Assembly: GCA_021613375.1 (NCBI GenBank)
Contig: CM038720.1
Location: forward strand, 43,661,189 to 43,725,188
Length of the DNA stretch: 64,000 nucleotides
From: Megaleporinus macrocephalus
Lineage: Eukaryota > Chordata > Actinopteri > Characiformes > Anostomidae
Reading direction: 5' to 3'
Of the stretch, positions 20,761 through 32,389 are shown in pieces. Position numbers and translations under genes: made by a program. Below the pieces are notes generated by a model, which made no database searches, was not told where the DNA came from, and worked only from the letters and a program-made list of their open reading frames with translations. Every line of letters begins with the position of its first letter. Positions within the stretch are counted from its first letter, which is position 1.

Positions 20761-22137
20761 GACACGCCTCTGCAACATTGCGTGGGCATCGGGGGCAGTG
20801 CCCCTGGATTGGCAGACTGGGGTGGTGGGACCTCTTTTTAAGAAACGTGGCCCGGAGGGTGTGTTCCAACTATAGGGGAATCACAGTCCTCACAATCCTC
20901 AGCCTCCCTGGTAAGGTCTATGCAGGGGTACTTGAGAAGAGAGTCTGGCAGATGATCGAATCTCGGATCCAGGAGGAACAATGCAGGTTTCGTCCTGGTC
21001 ATGCTGGACAAGCTCTTTACCCTCACTAGGGTCCTGGAAGGTGCTTGGGAGTTTTGTGGATCTGAAGAAGGCTTTCAATCGTGTCCCTTGGTATACCTTG
21101 TGGGGGGTACACCAGGAATATGGGATACGGGCCTCATTGCTACGGGCCCTCCGGTCCCTATATGAACGTCGCATTGCCGGTACTAAGACGGACTGGTTTT
21201 CAGTGAGGGTTGGACTCCATCAGGGCTGCCCATTATCACTGGTTTATAAGTTTATCATTTTTATGGATTTTTAAGGTGCTTGGCGCAGCCAGGGGACAGT
21301 GGGTGTCCAGTTTGGTCACCTTCAGATTCCATCTCTGCTTTTTGCAGATAATGCGGTCCTGCTGGCATCATCAAACTGTGACCTCCAGTGTGACCAGTTT
21401 GCGTGTGAAGCGGCTGGGATGAAAATCAGCACCTCCAAATCCGTGACTATGATCCTCAGTCGGAAAAAGGTGGAGTGCCCTCTCCAGGTTGGAAATGATC
21501 TCCTGCCTCAAGTGGAGGAGTTTAGGTATCTCGGGGTCTTGTTCACGAGTGAGGGAGAGATGGAGCGGGAGATTGACAGGCGGATTGGTGCAGCGTCTGC
21601 AGTGATGCGGGTCTATACCAGTCTGTCCTGGTGAAGAGAGAGCTGAGCCAAAAGACAAAGCTCTCTATTTACAGGTCAGTCTACGTTCCTACTCTCACCT
21701 GCGGTCAGGAGCTCTGGGTAGTGACCGAAAGAACGAGAGTGCGGATACAAGCTGCCGAAATGAGTTTTCTCTGTGGGGTGTCAGGTCTCAGTCTTAGAGA
21801 TAGAGTGAGGAGCTTGATTATACAGGGCTCAGAGTCGAGCTGCTACTCCTCCACGTCAAGAAACGTGGAACCAGCTGAGGTGGTTCGGGCATCAGGTTAG
21901 GATGCCTCCTGGACGGCTCCCTGTGGAGATGTTCTGGACATGTCCGACCAGGAGGAGATCCCGGAAAAAGACCTAGGACACGTTGGAAGGATTAAATCTT
22001 TCGGCTGACCTGGGAACGCCTCGGTATTCTCCCGGAGGAGCTAGAGGAGGAGGCTGGGGAGAGGGAAGTCTGGGTTTCTCTGCTTAGACTGCTACTTCCG
22101 CGACCTGGATCCCCGGAAAAGCGGTAGACGATGGATG
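20761..22137 (+). pseudogene. Rex3 (RTE-type LINE), 5'-truncated
   Basis: Reverse transcriptase blocks in several frames: NYRGITVLTILSLPGKVYAG, VLEKRVWQMIESRIQEEQC, VDLKKAFNRVPWYTLW, GLHQGCPLS, SLLFADNAVLLASS (about 21330-21370; F-A-D-N instead of F-A-D-D), AAGMKISTSKSVTMIL, PQVEEFRYLGVLFTSEGEME, IYRSVYVPTLTCGQELWVVT, ERTRVRIQAAEMSFL. Bases 20811-20829 (TGGCAGACTGGGGTGGTGG) match the commonly used Rex3 PCR primer as I recall it. Frameshifts occur at about 21030, 21240 and 21630. The 3' end reads GATGGATGGATA at 22130-22141, running into an AT repeat. It is inactive. Confidence 0.85.
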
Positions 22138-22182
22138 GATATAATATAATATAATATAATATAATATAATATAATATAATAT
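22138..22182. repeat. (ATAAT)n microsatellite
   Basis: Nine or so ATAAT units immediately after the Rex3 GATGGATG tail. Similar runs occur at 33404-33425. Confidence 0.9.
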
Positions 22183-22339
22183 GTCTCTGCAGTGCTCTGG
22201 TTTCCAATTAGTATAAAAAATAGTTTCATATAATAATATGGTACAACATAAATAGTCTTAAAGTATACCCTTCTTAGATTTTTAAATATTCTTGTAAAAT
22301 TTAATGTATATTGATGATTGATCATTTATATTGTTAATA

Positions 22340-22510
22340 TTAATAATGTAATGTTTGTTTTTCTGGTAAATAAACTTGTGATTTGAGGTTTTTTGTCAGC
22401 ATGTTTTGCTGCAGAGCTCTAGCAATGTTTACCAGGACACAAAACTACCCAAGATCACATGCTGTGTTTATGACCTTTTAAATAAAAAAATCTTGTTTTT
22501 ACTAAATCAC
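22340..22510. repeat. Diverged part of an OR-flank duplication (copy 1)
   Basis: Matches 33975-34145 at roughly 90 percent by eye (shared blocks TTTGTTTTTCTGGTAAATAA, ACCAGGACACAAAACTACCC). About 150 bp at 22545-22705 have no counterpart in the other copy. Confidence 0.8.
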
Positions 22511-22706
22511 TGTTTACCTTCTAGAATATATCATAGCTAATTCCTAAATGTTCCTCTGTGAGCAGGTAAGTTCACAGAAGAAGTGTGTAGAACGTAGGAC
22601 TACGATGTAGAACGTAAGACAAGATGCTTAATGTAGAGACAGAGATAAATTATAAGAAAAAACTTAAGTAATAGCGTTAATGAGCAAACCTGACACATAT
22701 ATTCAC

Positions 22707-23584
22707 TTTCTGTTAAATAGTTTAAATATTTTGTCTCAGATCCAATAAACATTTCTGAATCGCTGTGTGTTTTGTTGATATTGGGGTGGATTTATTTAAT
22801 AAGTAGGCACCAACTGCAGAGTTAACGCACAAGATTTAATTTTAAAAGTGAAACACTTGGTTACAATATCCCAAAACAATTCTACAATGAAATGAGTCCT
22901 GAATCTTTACAGGCCCAGCCAACACACTCTACTGAAGCTCTTTACTGAAGAAGTGAATATCCAAACTGTATCATTCAAAGAAAATGTCACTTGTAGGTCT
23001 GTTACAATCAGCAAATATCTGTTTTACTCTGGAGTTATGAGATACAATGTGAGTATACACCAGAGTTCAAAACATATTACTATTTAAGCAGAAACAGACA
23101 GTTATTCAGAAGTCTTTCTTATATATATTCTTTAGATAAAAGTCTAAGATAAAAAAATGCAGAGAAGATTGATCTGCTTTATCCCAATTTGCCAAACTAC
23201 AGACACTGTTTCATTTTAATTTTCCATAATTTTCACCGGCTCATCCACTGCAAAGTTCACCTTAATTCGTTTGTAGAGAACTTTAATAGACTGTAATACC
23301 TCCTCTGTCTTCAGAGTATATATGATGGGGTTTAACATTGGAGGAACTGTTTGTGTAAGGACTGAGTTGAGTATTCTAGTGTTTGGATGCAGGTATGTTG
23401 AAATAGAAGCCATATAAACACTAAAGATTGGAAGATAAAACATAGTCACTAATATGAGGTGGGAAGTGCAGGTTTTCATAGCTTTAATGCGGTCAGCACC
23501 GTGTGAGATCTTAAGCAACGCAAAACCAATACACACATATGAAATAGCTATCAGTATCAATGGAAAGCTAAAATAAAGTACATC
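22707..23584. repeat. Near-identical OR duplication (copy 1)
   Basis: Matches 34185-35052 with, by eye, one substitution and one 5-bp indel (about 23146), then jumps to match 35969-35986. It includes the 3' flank and 3' half of an OR gene (23212-23566). Confidence 0.9.
23212..23566 (-). pseudogene. Olfactory receptor 3' half (duplicate of OR-C)
   Basis: Minus-strand codons from IPLILIAISYVCIGF (TM5) to the stop after VKIMEN (23216-23218) are the same as OR-C, with one synonymous base difference (a Leu codon at about 23323). TM1 to early TM5, the ATG, the 5' intron and the promoter are all missing. The break at 23566 joins the TM5 codons to sequence that lies upstream of the OR-C promoter. 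With no start or promoter it cannot make a receptor. Confidence 0.95.
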
Positions 23585-24892
23585 TGTGGGTGTTTAAAAT
23601 TTAATGATGGATTCAGAAACTGAATAAACTACCATACGAGATGATGAATTACAACAAAATGATTATGGGTTACGGTTACATATAGCTGTACTCCAATCTT
23701 CTCCAATGCCATCCAGTCTGATTTGAAGCCTTTGCAAATTATGTATATTGCTGTGTCAGCAGAGATTGAAGCAGGAGAAGAAGTACAAATGGTGGGGGAT
23801 TGTTTTTGTAAGTGATTTGTCATATGAATGAAAAAAACAACGTTAGCATTTATCCTGACACACACCAACATGCAATGCAGTTTCTGACAAAATTTTATTG
23901 AAGACCAAAAGTTCATACAATTATTATATTTGTTTTCAAAAATCTGCTTAGGCAACAGTCATAAGCTTTTGCAATACATCTAGCAATAAAATATCAGACG
24001 TTCATTTCAGCTTTAAAAGTGATTCTGCATGTACACAAGACCTGTGCCATTGTAAGAATTAAACTGATAGTCATTCATTTTCAGACATAATAACTTTACT
24101 TTATTATTATCTTAATTGCTATTGCTGGGTCCAGACAAATATAAAAATATTAGAAAAGAACAAAACAAGTAAGCAAGTTTACACTGGCCACAGCAGAGTT
24201 TTCCTTCAGGTATTTAAGATTCTTCTTAACTTTTGCTGTGAACACAGACAGTAGAGCTTTTGGAATTTAACGGATGCTCTCATCAAGAGTCAAAAAAGTG
24301 CTTTGTTCACTTAGCTAGTATGAATACATCCAAACTACCCTTGAGCTCGGGCACTGCCAGAAACAAAAGTCGGTACTAATACATAGAAAGAAAAATACAG
24401 AACACAATCTGTTTACTGAGCAAACCACATGGCCTTGTTTTTTTGGATTTGTGAAATTTCACACGAGAGAATAAAAAGAATCTGGAACATGTTTATTGTA
24501 ATGTTTGATGTGCTGCTGACTGTGCATTGACCACACCTCAGAATATCAGATCACATTGCCTTGTTTCTGTACCCAACTTAAAGACGCTGTCATTGACATA
24601 AAAAGTCAAACTTTGAAAATTATCTTTTCTTTATAAATTAGTAAACAGCAGGCTGACATATGCAGCACAAAGGCTGTATTTAGTGCACTGGAGGGGAGAG
24701 ACTGAAATGGGTTGTACGATATGTGTGGCAAGCTGTTCAGAAAATAATTCTTATGCACTGTGGACATATACAACTACTGGACACTTCATTAAAAACATCT
24801 TCTTGTATCTACACTCACTCTTTATTTTATCAGCTGCACTAACCACAAGGGTGCACTTCATAGATGTACACTTACAGACTGCAGTTCATCTG
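23585..24892. other. Spacer
   Basis: AT-rich non-coding DNA with no recognised gene or repeat. AATGATTATGGGTTA at 23657-23671 recurs upstream of OR-D at 47457-47471, a possible trace of shared OR flank. Confidence 0.4.
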
Positions 24893-25366
24893 TGTCACGG
24901 TTGGAAGGGATGAGCAGGCAGGATGCAAGTGCAACACCAGATGGAAGTTTATTATGAAGCACAAACAAAACTATACTAAAGGAAACAAGAAACTATAAAC
25001 ACAGACAAACTGGCAAAGTAACAAAAGAAAACCAAGACCAAGAAAGTTAAACATTCAACCAAAATCAAGGAACAGGCAACAGGCAACTCACTAACATGGA
25101 GGAACAGCACAATGCAAGACAAACACCAAGCACAGACTAACCAGACAACCAAGGATAAATACAGGAACTAACAAGGAACACCTGGTGCTAACTAGGGGTA
25201 GACAACACGAAGCAGGTGGGGGTTGGAGACAGAGGCTGGAGACGAGGATCACATGACAAAACAGATCCACATGGTGGGGAACATAAACACAAGCACATGG
25301 GACAGACAAGGGAATGTAAACAAAGATAGACAGACAAGAGATAGGGCAGACGGGACAGACGGGACA
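24893..25366 (-). mobile_element. Gypsy LTR (minus orientation)
   Basis: On the minus strand it starts TGTCCCGTCTGTCCCG at 25366, directly after a polypurine tract (AAGGGGGGG), and ends CTTCCAACCGTGACA at about 24893. It matches the shorter copy at 32115-32389. The TG...CA ends, polypurine tract and second copy support an LTR of about 470 bp. Confidence 0.65.
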
Positions 25367-25878
25367 GAACCCCCCCTTAAGGCACCGCTCTGGAGGCGCT
25401 AAAATGAATATGCCTCTGGAGCCCGCCTAAAGGAGAGGCCAGAAACAAAACAGGAAATAGACTAAACATGACACGGGACTGGAAAGGTAACTGGGCACAA
25501 GGCTGGACATGGGACTAGACTACAGACTGGACTCAGGATTGAACAGGATACAAAACACAAGACTGGACAGGGGAACGAACATGGGAATGGGGGAAAGCCT
25601 GGACAGGAGACATAACAGGAGACAAGACAGAAAACTGGACTGGGGAACGGACACAGGACGAGACTGGAGACATGACAAGAGACTGGATGGGACCTGAGAA
25701 TAACAATGACAACAAGACAGGAACATAAATGGTGACAGGAACAGAGACAAACAGGGACTGGCACATAAACACCAAGGGAAACAGGAACAGGAACATAGAC
25801 AGGTTCAGGAGCCGCCCAGGGCACTGCCCGGGGAGCAGGGACAGGAACAGATCGGGCACCAGAGCCAGGAGCATTCTG
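25367..25878 (-). repeat. 3' internal region of the gypsy element with degenerate minisatellite
   Basis: Minus-strand CCTTAAGGGGGGGTTC next to the LTR, then CTCCAGAGGC motifs. At 25480-25800 comes a purine-rich array of drifting units such as GACAGGAGACATAACAGGA and GACTGGACAGGGGAACG. Long open stretches here are low-complexity and not genes. Confidence 0.6.
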
Positions 25879-25879
25879 G

Positions 25880-27575
25880 GGCTCAGAGTCAGAATCAGAA
25901 ATACTTTATTGATCTCAGGGGGAAATTGCAGTTCTTACAGTAGCAACAGGTTATGTAGAAGAATAAACACTCTAATAATAATTTACAACAAAAAAGAAAT
26001 TTGCAATATGTACACATATATAAGTCTTATGATACAATAGAATAATAAATTATAAAGTGACCGTGTCTATAATAATAAGTACTGATATACTGTATACAGC
26101 AGTAAGAGTTTAGAAGTAGGTAAGTTATTGCACATTTGAGTTCTTGCACACATAAATAAATTATTGTTCTTCTGTTATTACTGTACATGTGAGAGGTGTC
26201 GTACGTTAAGGGAGAAGTTATAAAGTCTGATAGTTAAGGGAGAAGTTATAAAGTCTGATAGTTAAGGGAGGAGTTATAAAGTCTGATAGTTAAGGGAGGA
26301 GTTATAAAGTCTGAAGTAGGAATGACCTCCTGTGGTGTTCTGTAGTGCATGTTGGCTGAATGAGTCTCCAGTGTTGCTGACCACTCTGTCTGACACACAG
26401 TGCTGCAGACGTACATACTGTGGTCTGCCAGTCAGGTAGTCAACAATCCAGGACACTAGGGGGGCGTCTACCTGCATCACGTTCAGCTTGTCACCCAGAA
26501 GAGCAGGCTGAATGGTGTTAAAAGCACTGGAGAAGTCAAAGAACATGATCCTCACAGTGCTGCCTGGCTTATCCAGGTGAGCGTAGACTCGGTTCAGCAG
26601 GTAGATGATGGCATCCTCAACTCCTAGATAAGGCTGGTAGGCGAACTGGAGGGGGTCTAGAAGTGGCTGGACCATGGGCGGAGCTGATCCAGGACAAGTA
26701 TCTCCTTGGTCTTCATGATGTGGGACGTCAATGCAACTGGCCTGTATTCCTTGATGTCACTGGGCCGCGGAGTCTTTGGCACAGGAACAATGCAGGACGT
26801 CTTCCACATCACAGGGACCCTCTGGAGACTCAGGCTCATGTTGAAGACACGCTGCAGGACTCCACAAAGTTGGGTGGCACAGGCTTTAAGCACCCTGGGG
26901 GGGACATCATCAGGGCCTGTAGCCTTGTTCGTGTGGAGTCTCTGTAGCTGTCTTCTCACCTGGTCAGCTGTGAGATTCACTGTATAGGTGACTGGTGGGG
27001 GAGGAGAGGAGGTGTGAAGTGGACTATCACAGGAGGGGGGGCTATCAGGAGGGGGAGGGAGTGGGCTGTTAAGGCCTGGCAGCCAAGGAGTCAGGGAGGG
27101 GGAGGTCAGGGCTTGCAGTGTCAAATCTGTTAAAAAACAAATTTAACTGGTTGGCCCTGTCCACACTGCCCTCTACTCCCCTGTTGTTGCTGGCCCTGAA
27201 GCCAGTGATAGTTCTCATACCACTTCAGACATCCCTCATGTTGTTCTGCTGGAGTTTCCCCTCCAGCTTCCTCCTATATCTGTTCTTAGCCTCCCTGATG
27301 GTTATCTTCAGCTCTCTCTGAACCGTTTTCACCTCCTCCTGGTCTCCAGCTCTGAAAGCCCTCTTCTTCTTGTTGAGGAGGGCTTTAATGTCTTTTGTTA
27401 CCCACGGCTTGTTGTTTGGGTAACATTTAACAGTCCTGGTTGGGACAGTGGAGTCCACACAGAAATTGATGTAGTCTGTGATGCACTCTGTGAGCCCATC
27501 AATGTCCACTCCATGAGGCTTATAGAGTGCTGTCCAGTCTGTAGTATCAAAGCAGTCCTGCAGCACTTCAGAACC
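25880..27575 (-). pseudogene. Rex1-type LINE, 3' half (split by a nested Rex1)
   Basis: The tail at 25880-25925 reads on the minus strand CAATTTCCCCCTGAGATCAA then TAAAGTATTTCTGATTCTGA, a Rex1-like end. Coding pieces: [40 protein letters not shown] (the bases here match the usual Rex1 forward primer apart from two positions, from memory), VDYLTGRPQYVRLQHCVSDR, then directly SGGHSYFRLYN: the PQG and F-S-D-D catalytic core is deleted at about 26345. Upstream come [54 protein letters not shown] and LQDCFDTTDWTALYKPHGVD. The 5' part continues at 30781-31290. Confidence 0.85.
26205..26316. repeat. 28-bp tandem repeat, 4 copies
   Basis: Unit begins GTTAAGGGAGAAGTTATAAA and ends GTCTGATA; four near-identical copies in the C-terminal coding end of the Rex1. 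Confidence 0.9.
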
Positions 27576-27808
27576 GGTTCCGGTCGGCGGCGCGTTAACA
27601 CGCAGCGGCCACTCTTGGTCCGAGAAATGGTGCTTTTTGTGTTATTGTTTGTGGATATTCTCGTCCATCTCTGCTAATATCCTACCACCGCCAGACCCTG
27701 CTTCAGTGGAGAAATCAGCCAAAAAACAATCTTCCGGATGAAGTTCTGCTGACGCTACAAGAGCTCGGCCTGCAGTCCGCTGCGTTTCCTGATGGTGGAG
27801 CCCGGCTA

Positions 27809-28545
27809 TACCATCGCTATTCCTCACAAACGTCTGCTCCCTCAATAATAAACTGGACTGCATTCGACTCCAGCGAGCGACCCAGCGAGAGTTCAGAGAC
27901 TGCTGTGCTCTAGTCTTTGTGGAATCGTGGCTCAGCGACAGTATTCCAGACAGCGCCATTCAGCTAGACGGGCTAGCCTCGTTCAGAGCGGATAGAAGCG
28001 CGGCTCTGTCCGGGAAGACCCGCGGTGGAGGTGTGTGTGTTTACATCAACACAGAATGGTGCAACAACGCTGTGACTGTCGCCAAGCACTGCTCTCCGCT
28101 GGTGGAGTTCATCATAGTCCAGTGCAGACCTTTTTATTTAGTACGGGAATTCTCCGCCGTGCTGATAGCCGCCGTGTACATACCGCCTAGCACTAGTGCT
28201 AATGCTAATGCTAAGGAGGCACTGTGGGAGCTGCACAGGGGCGTCAGCGATTTGCAGACCAGACATCCTGACGCACTGTTCACTGTCTCCGGAGATTTCA
28301 ACCACGCTAATCTCCAGTCAGTCCTCCCTAAATTCCACCAGCATGTGGACTTTGCCACGAGAGGAGCGAACGCGTTGGACCTTGTTTACACAAACATACC
28401 CAGCGCGTACCGGGCGGAGCCCCGCCCCCACATCGCGTTCTCGGACCACATGTCTGTGTATCTGACTCCAGCTTACACACCCCTCATCAGACGCTCCAGA
28501 CCAGTTCAGAAGCAGGTGAAAACCTGGCCGGCAGGAGCATCTCTG
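27809..28545 (+). pseudogene. Endonuclease region of Rex1 copy 1
   Basis: Blocks in order: [40 protein letters not shown] (E-S-W, catalytic Glu), [46 protein letters not shown] (GDFN), [34 protein letters not shown] (SDH). These are the catalytic residues of an apurinic-type endonuclease that nicks target DNA. The frame breaks at about 28540 by a one-base loss that is also present in copy 2. Confidence 0.8.
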
Positions 28546-30395
28546 CCCTTCAGGACTGTTTTGAGTGCACTGCATGGGACATGTTCAGGGAGGCTGCGAC
28601 TGAAGGCGACTCTGTTAACTTGGAGGAGTACACAGCATCAGTCACTGGCTACATCAGCAAGTGGATTGATGATGTCACTTTCTCCAAGACCATCACCACA
28701 CGCCCAAACCAGAAGCCGTGGATGACTCCTGAGGTGCGTGCGCTACTGAGGACCCGCGACTCGGCCTTTAGAGTGGGTACAAGGCGGCCCTAAGGAAAGC
28801 AAGAGCCAAATTGTCACGAGCCATCCGAGAGGCAAAGCGCGCACACGCCCAGAGAATCCACAACCACTTCAAGGACACAGGTGACACACAGCGCATGTGG
28901 CAGGGCATCCAGGAAATCACTCACTACAGAACAATGCCACCGTCCTATGACAGTGATGCCTTCCTCCCCAATGCCCAGAACTTTTATGCACGGTTTGAGG
29001 CACAGAACAACACATTGGTGAACAAGATCACATCCAAGCCAGACGAGCAGGCGCTGTGCCTGACTGCAGTGGACGTGAGGAAAATTCTGCGCAGAGTCAA
29101 CCCACGGAAAGCTGCAGGACCAGACAACATCCCCGGCAGAGTGCTCAGAGAGTGTGCAGACCAGTTGACAGATGTTCTCACGGACATCTTCAATGTCTCC
29201 CTGCGCAGCTCCACTGTCCCAACGTGCCTCAAGACGACCACCATCGTCCCTGTGCCAAAGAAGTCCACGGTGTCCTGCCTCAATGACTACCGTCGCGTAG
29301 CTCTCACGCCCATCATCATGAAGTGCTTCGAGAGGCTAGTCATGAGGAACATCAAGACCCAACTGCCCTCTTCATTGGACCCCCTGCAATTCGCATATCG
29401 TCCCAACCGCTCCACGGACGATGCCATCACCACCACCCTTAATCTCCCCCTTACCCACCTGGAGAAGAAGGACACCTACGTCAGAATGCTGTTCATAGAC
29501 TTCAGTTCAGCATTCACACCATCATCCCACAGAATCTCACCAGAAAGTTAAGCCTGCTGGGCCTCATCACCCCCCTATGCAACTGGATCCTGGACTTCCT
29601 GACAGGGAGGCCCCAGTTAGTCCGGTTTGGGGACAGCAGCTCCAGCACCATCACCATGAACACTGGGGCACCCCAGGGCAGTGTACTGAGTCCTCTGTTG
29701 TTCACCCTGCTGACTCATGACTGTGTTGCGAAACACAGTTCTAACAGCATCATAAAGTTCGCCGATGATACAACTGTGCTGGGTCTCATCAGCAAAGGCG
29801 ACGAGTCAGCATACAGGGAGGAGGTACAGCAGCTGACAGACTGGTGTACAGGAAATCAAGACCGGACCACTCTCCGCCTAACATCAACGGCTCCTCTGTG
29901 GAGATCGTTAAGAGCACCAAGTTCCTTGGTGTCCACCTAGCGGAGAACCTCACCTGGTCCCTGAACACCAGCTCTACAGCCAAGAAAGCCCAGCAGCGTC
30001 TCTACTTCCTCCAGAAGCTGAGAAAGGCCCGTCTCCCTCCACCCATCCTCACCCTCTTCTATAAGGGAACCATAGAGAGCATCCTAAGCAGCTGCATCAC
30101 TGCTTGGTTTGGGACCTGCACAGCCTCTGACCGCAAGTCCGTCCAACGCATTGTGAGGACAGCTGAGAGGATCATCGGAGTCTCTCTCCCCTCCGTCTTG
30201 GACATTTACTCCACCCGCTGCATCCGCAAAGCAACCAGCATTGTGGATGACCCCACCCACCCTTCACACAGACTGTTCTCCCTCCTGCCATCAGGAAGAA
30301 GGTACCGCTGCGTCCGGTCCAGCACGCCCAGACTCTGCAACAGCTTCTTCCCCCAAGCCGTCAGACTTCTCAACACAACTCAACGTCTGAACTGA
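28546..30395 (+). pseudogene. Linker and reverse transcriptase of Rex1 copy 1
   Basis: Blocks: [20 protein letters not shown]; then a one-base deletion at about 28775; [91 protein letters not shown], where another one-base deletion at about 29512 breaks the frame; [40 protein letters not shown] (F-A-D-D present). At about 29850 some 54 bases are missing relative to copy 2. C-terminus: [37 protein letters not shown]. More damaged than copy 2. Confidence 0.8.
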
Positions 30396-30780
30396 TATCT
30401 TTCTGGTACATGTACACTCTCTCTTTCTCTCCAACCATTTACCCTAGATAAAAAGGGAAGCATTTTTGCACAAAGCATTGCACTAATAACTCTACTACCT
30501 CACTGGACTCTATTTATTACACATTGCACAATTTGCACATTACCAGCAATTATTTATTATTCTCTGTCTGTACTGTGTTGTGTTGTCTGTACTGTGTTGT
30601 GTTGTCTGTACTGTGTTGTGTTGTGTTGTCTGTCCGCACTTGTTTGTTTGTGTTGCACTTGTGTCTTGTATGCACTGTCTATGTTGCACCATGGTCCTGG
30701 AGGAACGTTGTTTCGTTTCACTGTGTACTCTGTATGTAGTTGAAATGACAATAAAACCCACTTGACTTGACTTGACTTGA

Positions 30781-31290
30781 GAAGTCTACTCTGACCATCT
30801 CCTCACTGTCCTCGTGGTCACAGGCTGACTTTTCACCTGAGGCACATACTTTGAGCTAAGGCTGACCAAGTTATGATCAGATCCACCCAGAGGGGGGAGG
30901 GGGGAGCAGCTGTATGCATCCTTAACATTAGCATACAGCAGGTCCAGTTTTCTCTCCTCTCGGGTGGGACAGTCCACATACTGAGTAAAGTTTGGTAATG
31001 TCCTGGCCATAGTGACATGGTTGAAGTCACCTGATATGGCAATGAAGGCAGTCGGTGGTGTTGAGTTTGAAGATGCGCTATGGTGGAGTGAATGACGTCA
31101 CACGCCGATGTCGGGTTTGCAGAGGGGGGGATATAAACAGCCACGGCAACAACATGGGAAAACTCTCGCCGCAAATAATATGGCCTGAGTCCAACAGCCA
31201 CCAGCTCAATGTCCGGACAACAGATACTCTCCTTGATGGTAATGTGACCAGGAGAGCACCAGCGGTTATTAACTAACACAGCCAGGAGCT
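30781..31290 (-). pseudogene. Rex1-type LINE endonuclease, continuation of 25880-27575
   Basis: Minus-strand pieces: [60 protein letters not shown], then VTMARTLPNFTQYVDCPTRE, LDLLYANVKDAYSCSPLPPL, GGSDHNLVSLSSKYVPQVKS, ending TVRRWSE next to the nested copy; the LQDCFDTTDW linker resumes at about 27565. A frame change near 31030 separates the blocks. It is inactive. Confidence 0.8.
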
Positions 31291-31930
31291 GTATTGATGT
31301 TCTCAGTTATGGGCAGGCTTACGATGACATCCTGTTCGACGGCGGAGCCCACTGCGGAGGTCGCTCTGAACGGCCGAAGGGCACAAACGTGGGGAAGGGG
31401 TTCTGCAGTGCTGTGCATGAGCAGGTGGCGGCCCTTAGTAAAGGGGATTTTTCTGGTGCAGAGCCCACTGCGTCGGCCCCCTTGGAGGCGGTGGAGCCTG
31501 CAGAGTTGGCCCCCTTGTAGGCGACGGAGCCTGCAGTGTATGCACCTACGGGAACGGCGGAGCGTGCAGTATCGACACCCACAGGATTGGCCTGCGTCGG
31601 TGTCTGCGGGAGCAACAGGGGCTGCAGCGATGTCCTCGGCTGCAGGGGTGGGTAGCATCAGGCTGGTGGTCTCCAGACCACTAAGTTCTGCTGTGGTGTC
31701 ATCAGCCCTTACATCCCCTGCACTGCCCACTAGCCCCCCCGCAAAATGTCCTCCGCCGAGGTGTCGTTGAGGCAGACCGCAAAAAATGTGCCTCCAAAAG
31801 CTCTTTCACAGTCCAAGCCTCCTTAGGTCTCTTTTCTAAAACAATATCAGCCCATTGGGCAGCCTTCCCCTGGAGCAGAGTCTTTAAACACAACACCTTC
31901 ACACTCTCCGAAAGTGTGGGGCAGGTCAAG
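31291..31930 (-). pseudogene. Possible gypsy-type gag fragment with Ala/Pro-rich repeats
   Basis: At 31702-31929 the minus strand reads LLQGKAAQWADIVLEKRPKE and AWTVKELLEAHF, which resembles the helical core of a gypsy-type gag (compare LLSGRALDWATHLW at 1800-1940). At 31440-31620 a GC-rich stretch has repeated GGAGCCTGCAG-type units. Family membership is uncertain. Confidence 0.35.
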
Positions 31931-32114
31931 AGTTAAAAATAAAGTTCACTTTGAAGGCAAAAGCTTAATGTCTTATGTCTCTTTATCAAAGTGACAAGAA
32001 GTTGCCATTAGTGAAGGGAGCAATAGGGCTTTACCATCCTGTATAGCAGAGAGCTTTTCCAGGTACTACGTTTGACTCCTGCTTGCTGCATCCATAGTTT
32101 AGGTCTGGTGTTGT

Positions 32115-32389
32115 GTCACGGTTGGAAGGGACGAGCAGGCAGGATGCAAGTGCAACACCGGATGTTTATTACGAAACACAAACAAAACCACACTAAAGAA
32201 AACAAGAAACTATAAACACAGACAAACTGGCAAAGTAACAAACGAAAACCAAGACCAAGAAAGTTAAACATTCAACCAAAATCAGGAAACAGGCAGGTTC
32301 CTTGGTGGGGAACGTAAACACAAGCACGTGAGACAAACAAGGGAATGTAAACCTAGACAGAGAGACAAGAGATAAGGCAGACGTGACAG
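32115..32389 (-). mobile_element. Shortened gypsy LTR, second copy
   Basis: Plus-strand TGTCACGGTTGGAAGGG at the left edge and AGACGTGACA at the right edge give TG...CA ends. The body matches 24893-25366 (for example GAGCAGGCAGGATGCAAGTG and AACTATAAACACAGACAAAC) with about 200 bp missing. No flanking polypurine tract, so probably a solo LTR. I could not see a target-site duplication. The spacer 32390-32728 is unassigned. Confidence 0.6.

Larger units (their letters stand above)
27576..30780 (+). mobile_element. Rex1/Babar-type LINE copy 1, nested in an opposite Rex1
   Basis: Plus-strand element with 5' region, endonuclease, reverse transcriptase and 3' UTR. It ends in GACAATAAAACCCACTTGAC followed by CTTGA repeats. 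It separates the 25880-27575 piece from the 30781-31290 piece of the older minus Rex1, so it is the younger insertion. Copy 2 is at 53443-56478; the two are very similar from 27809/53445 onward but differ upstream of that point. The flanking target-site duplication could not be resolved. Confidence 0.85.

Noticed and set aside
25462..25874. Long open stretches rich in Pro, Val and Cys
   Set aside because: They come from a drifting purine/pyrimidine minisatellite; all frames stay open for compositional reasons.
31294..31770. A 158-codon plus-strand open stretch
   Set aside because: GC-rich repeat with open frames on both strands; no domain, and flanked by minus-strand element remnants.
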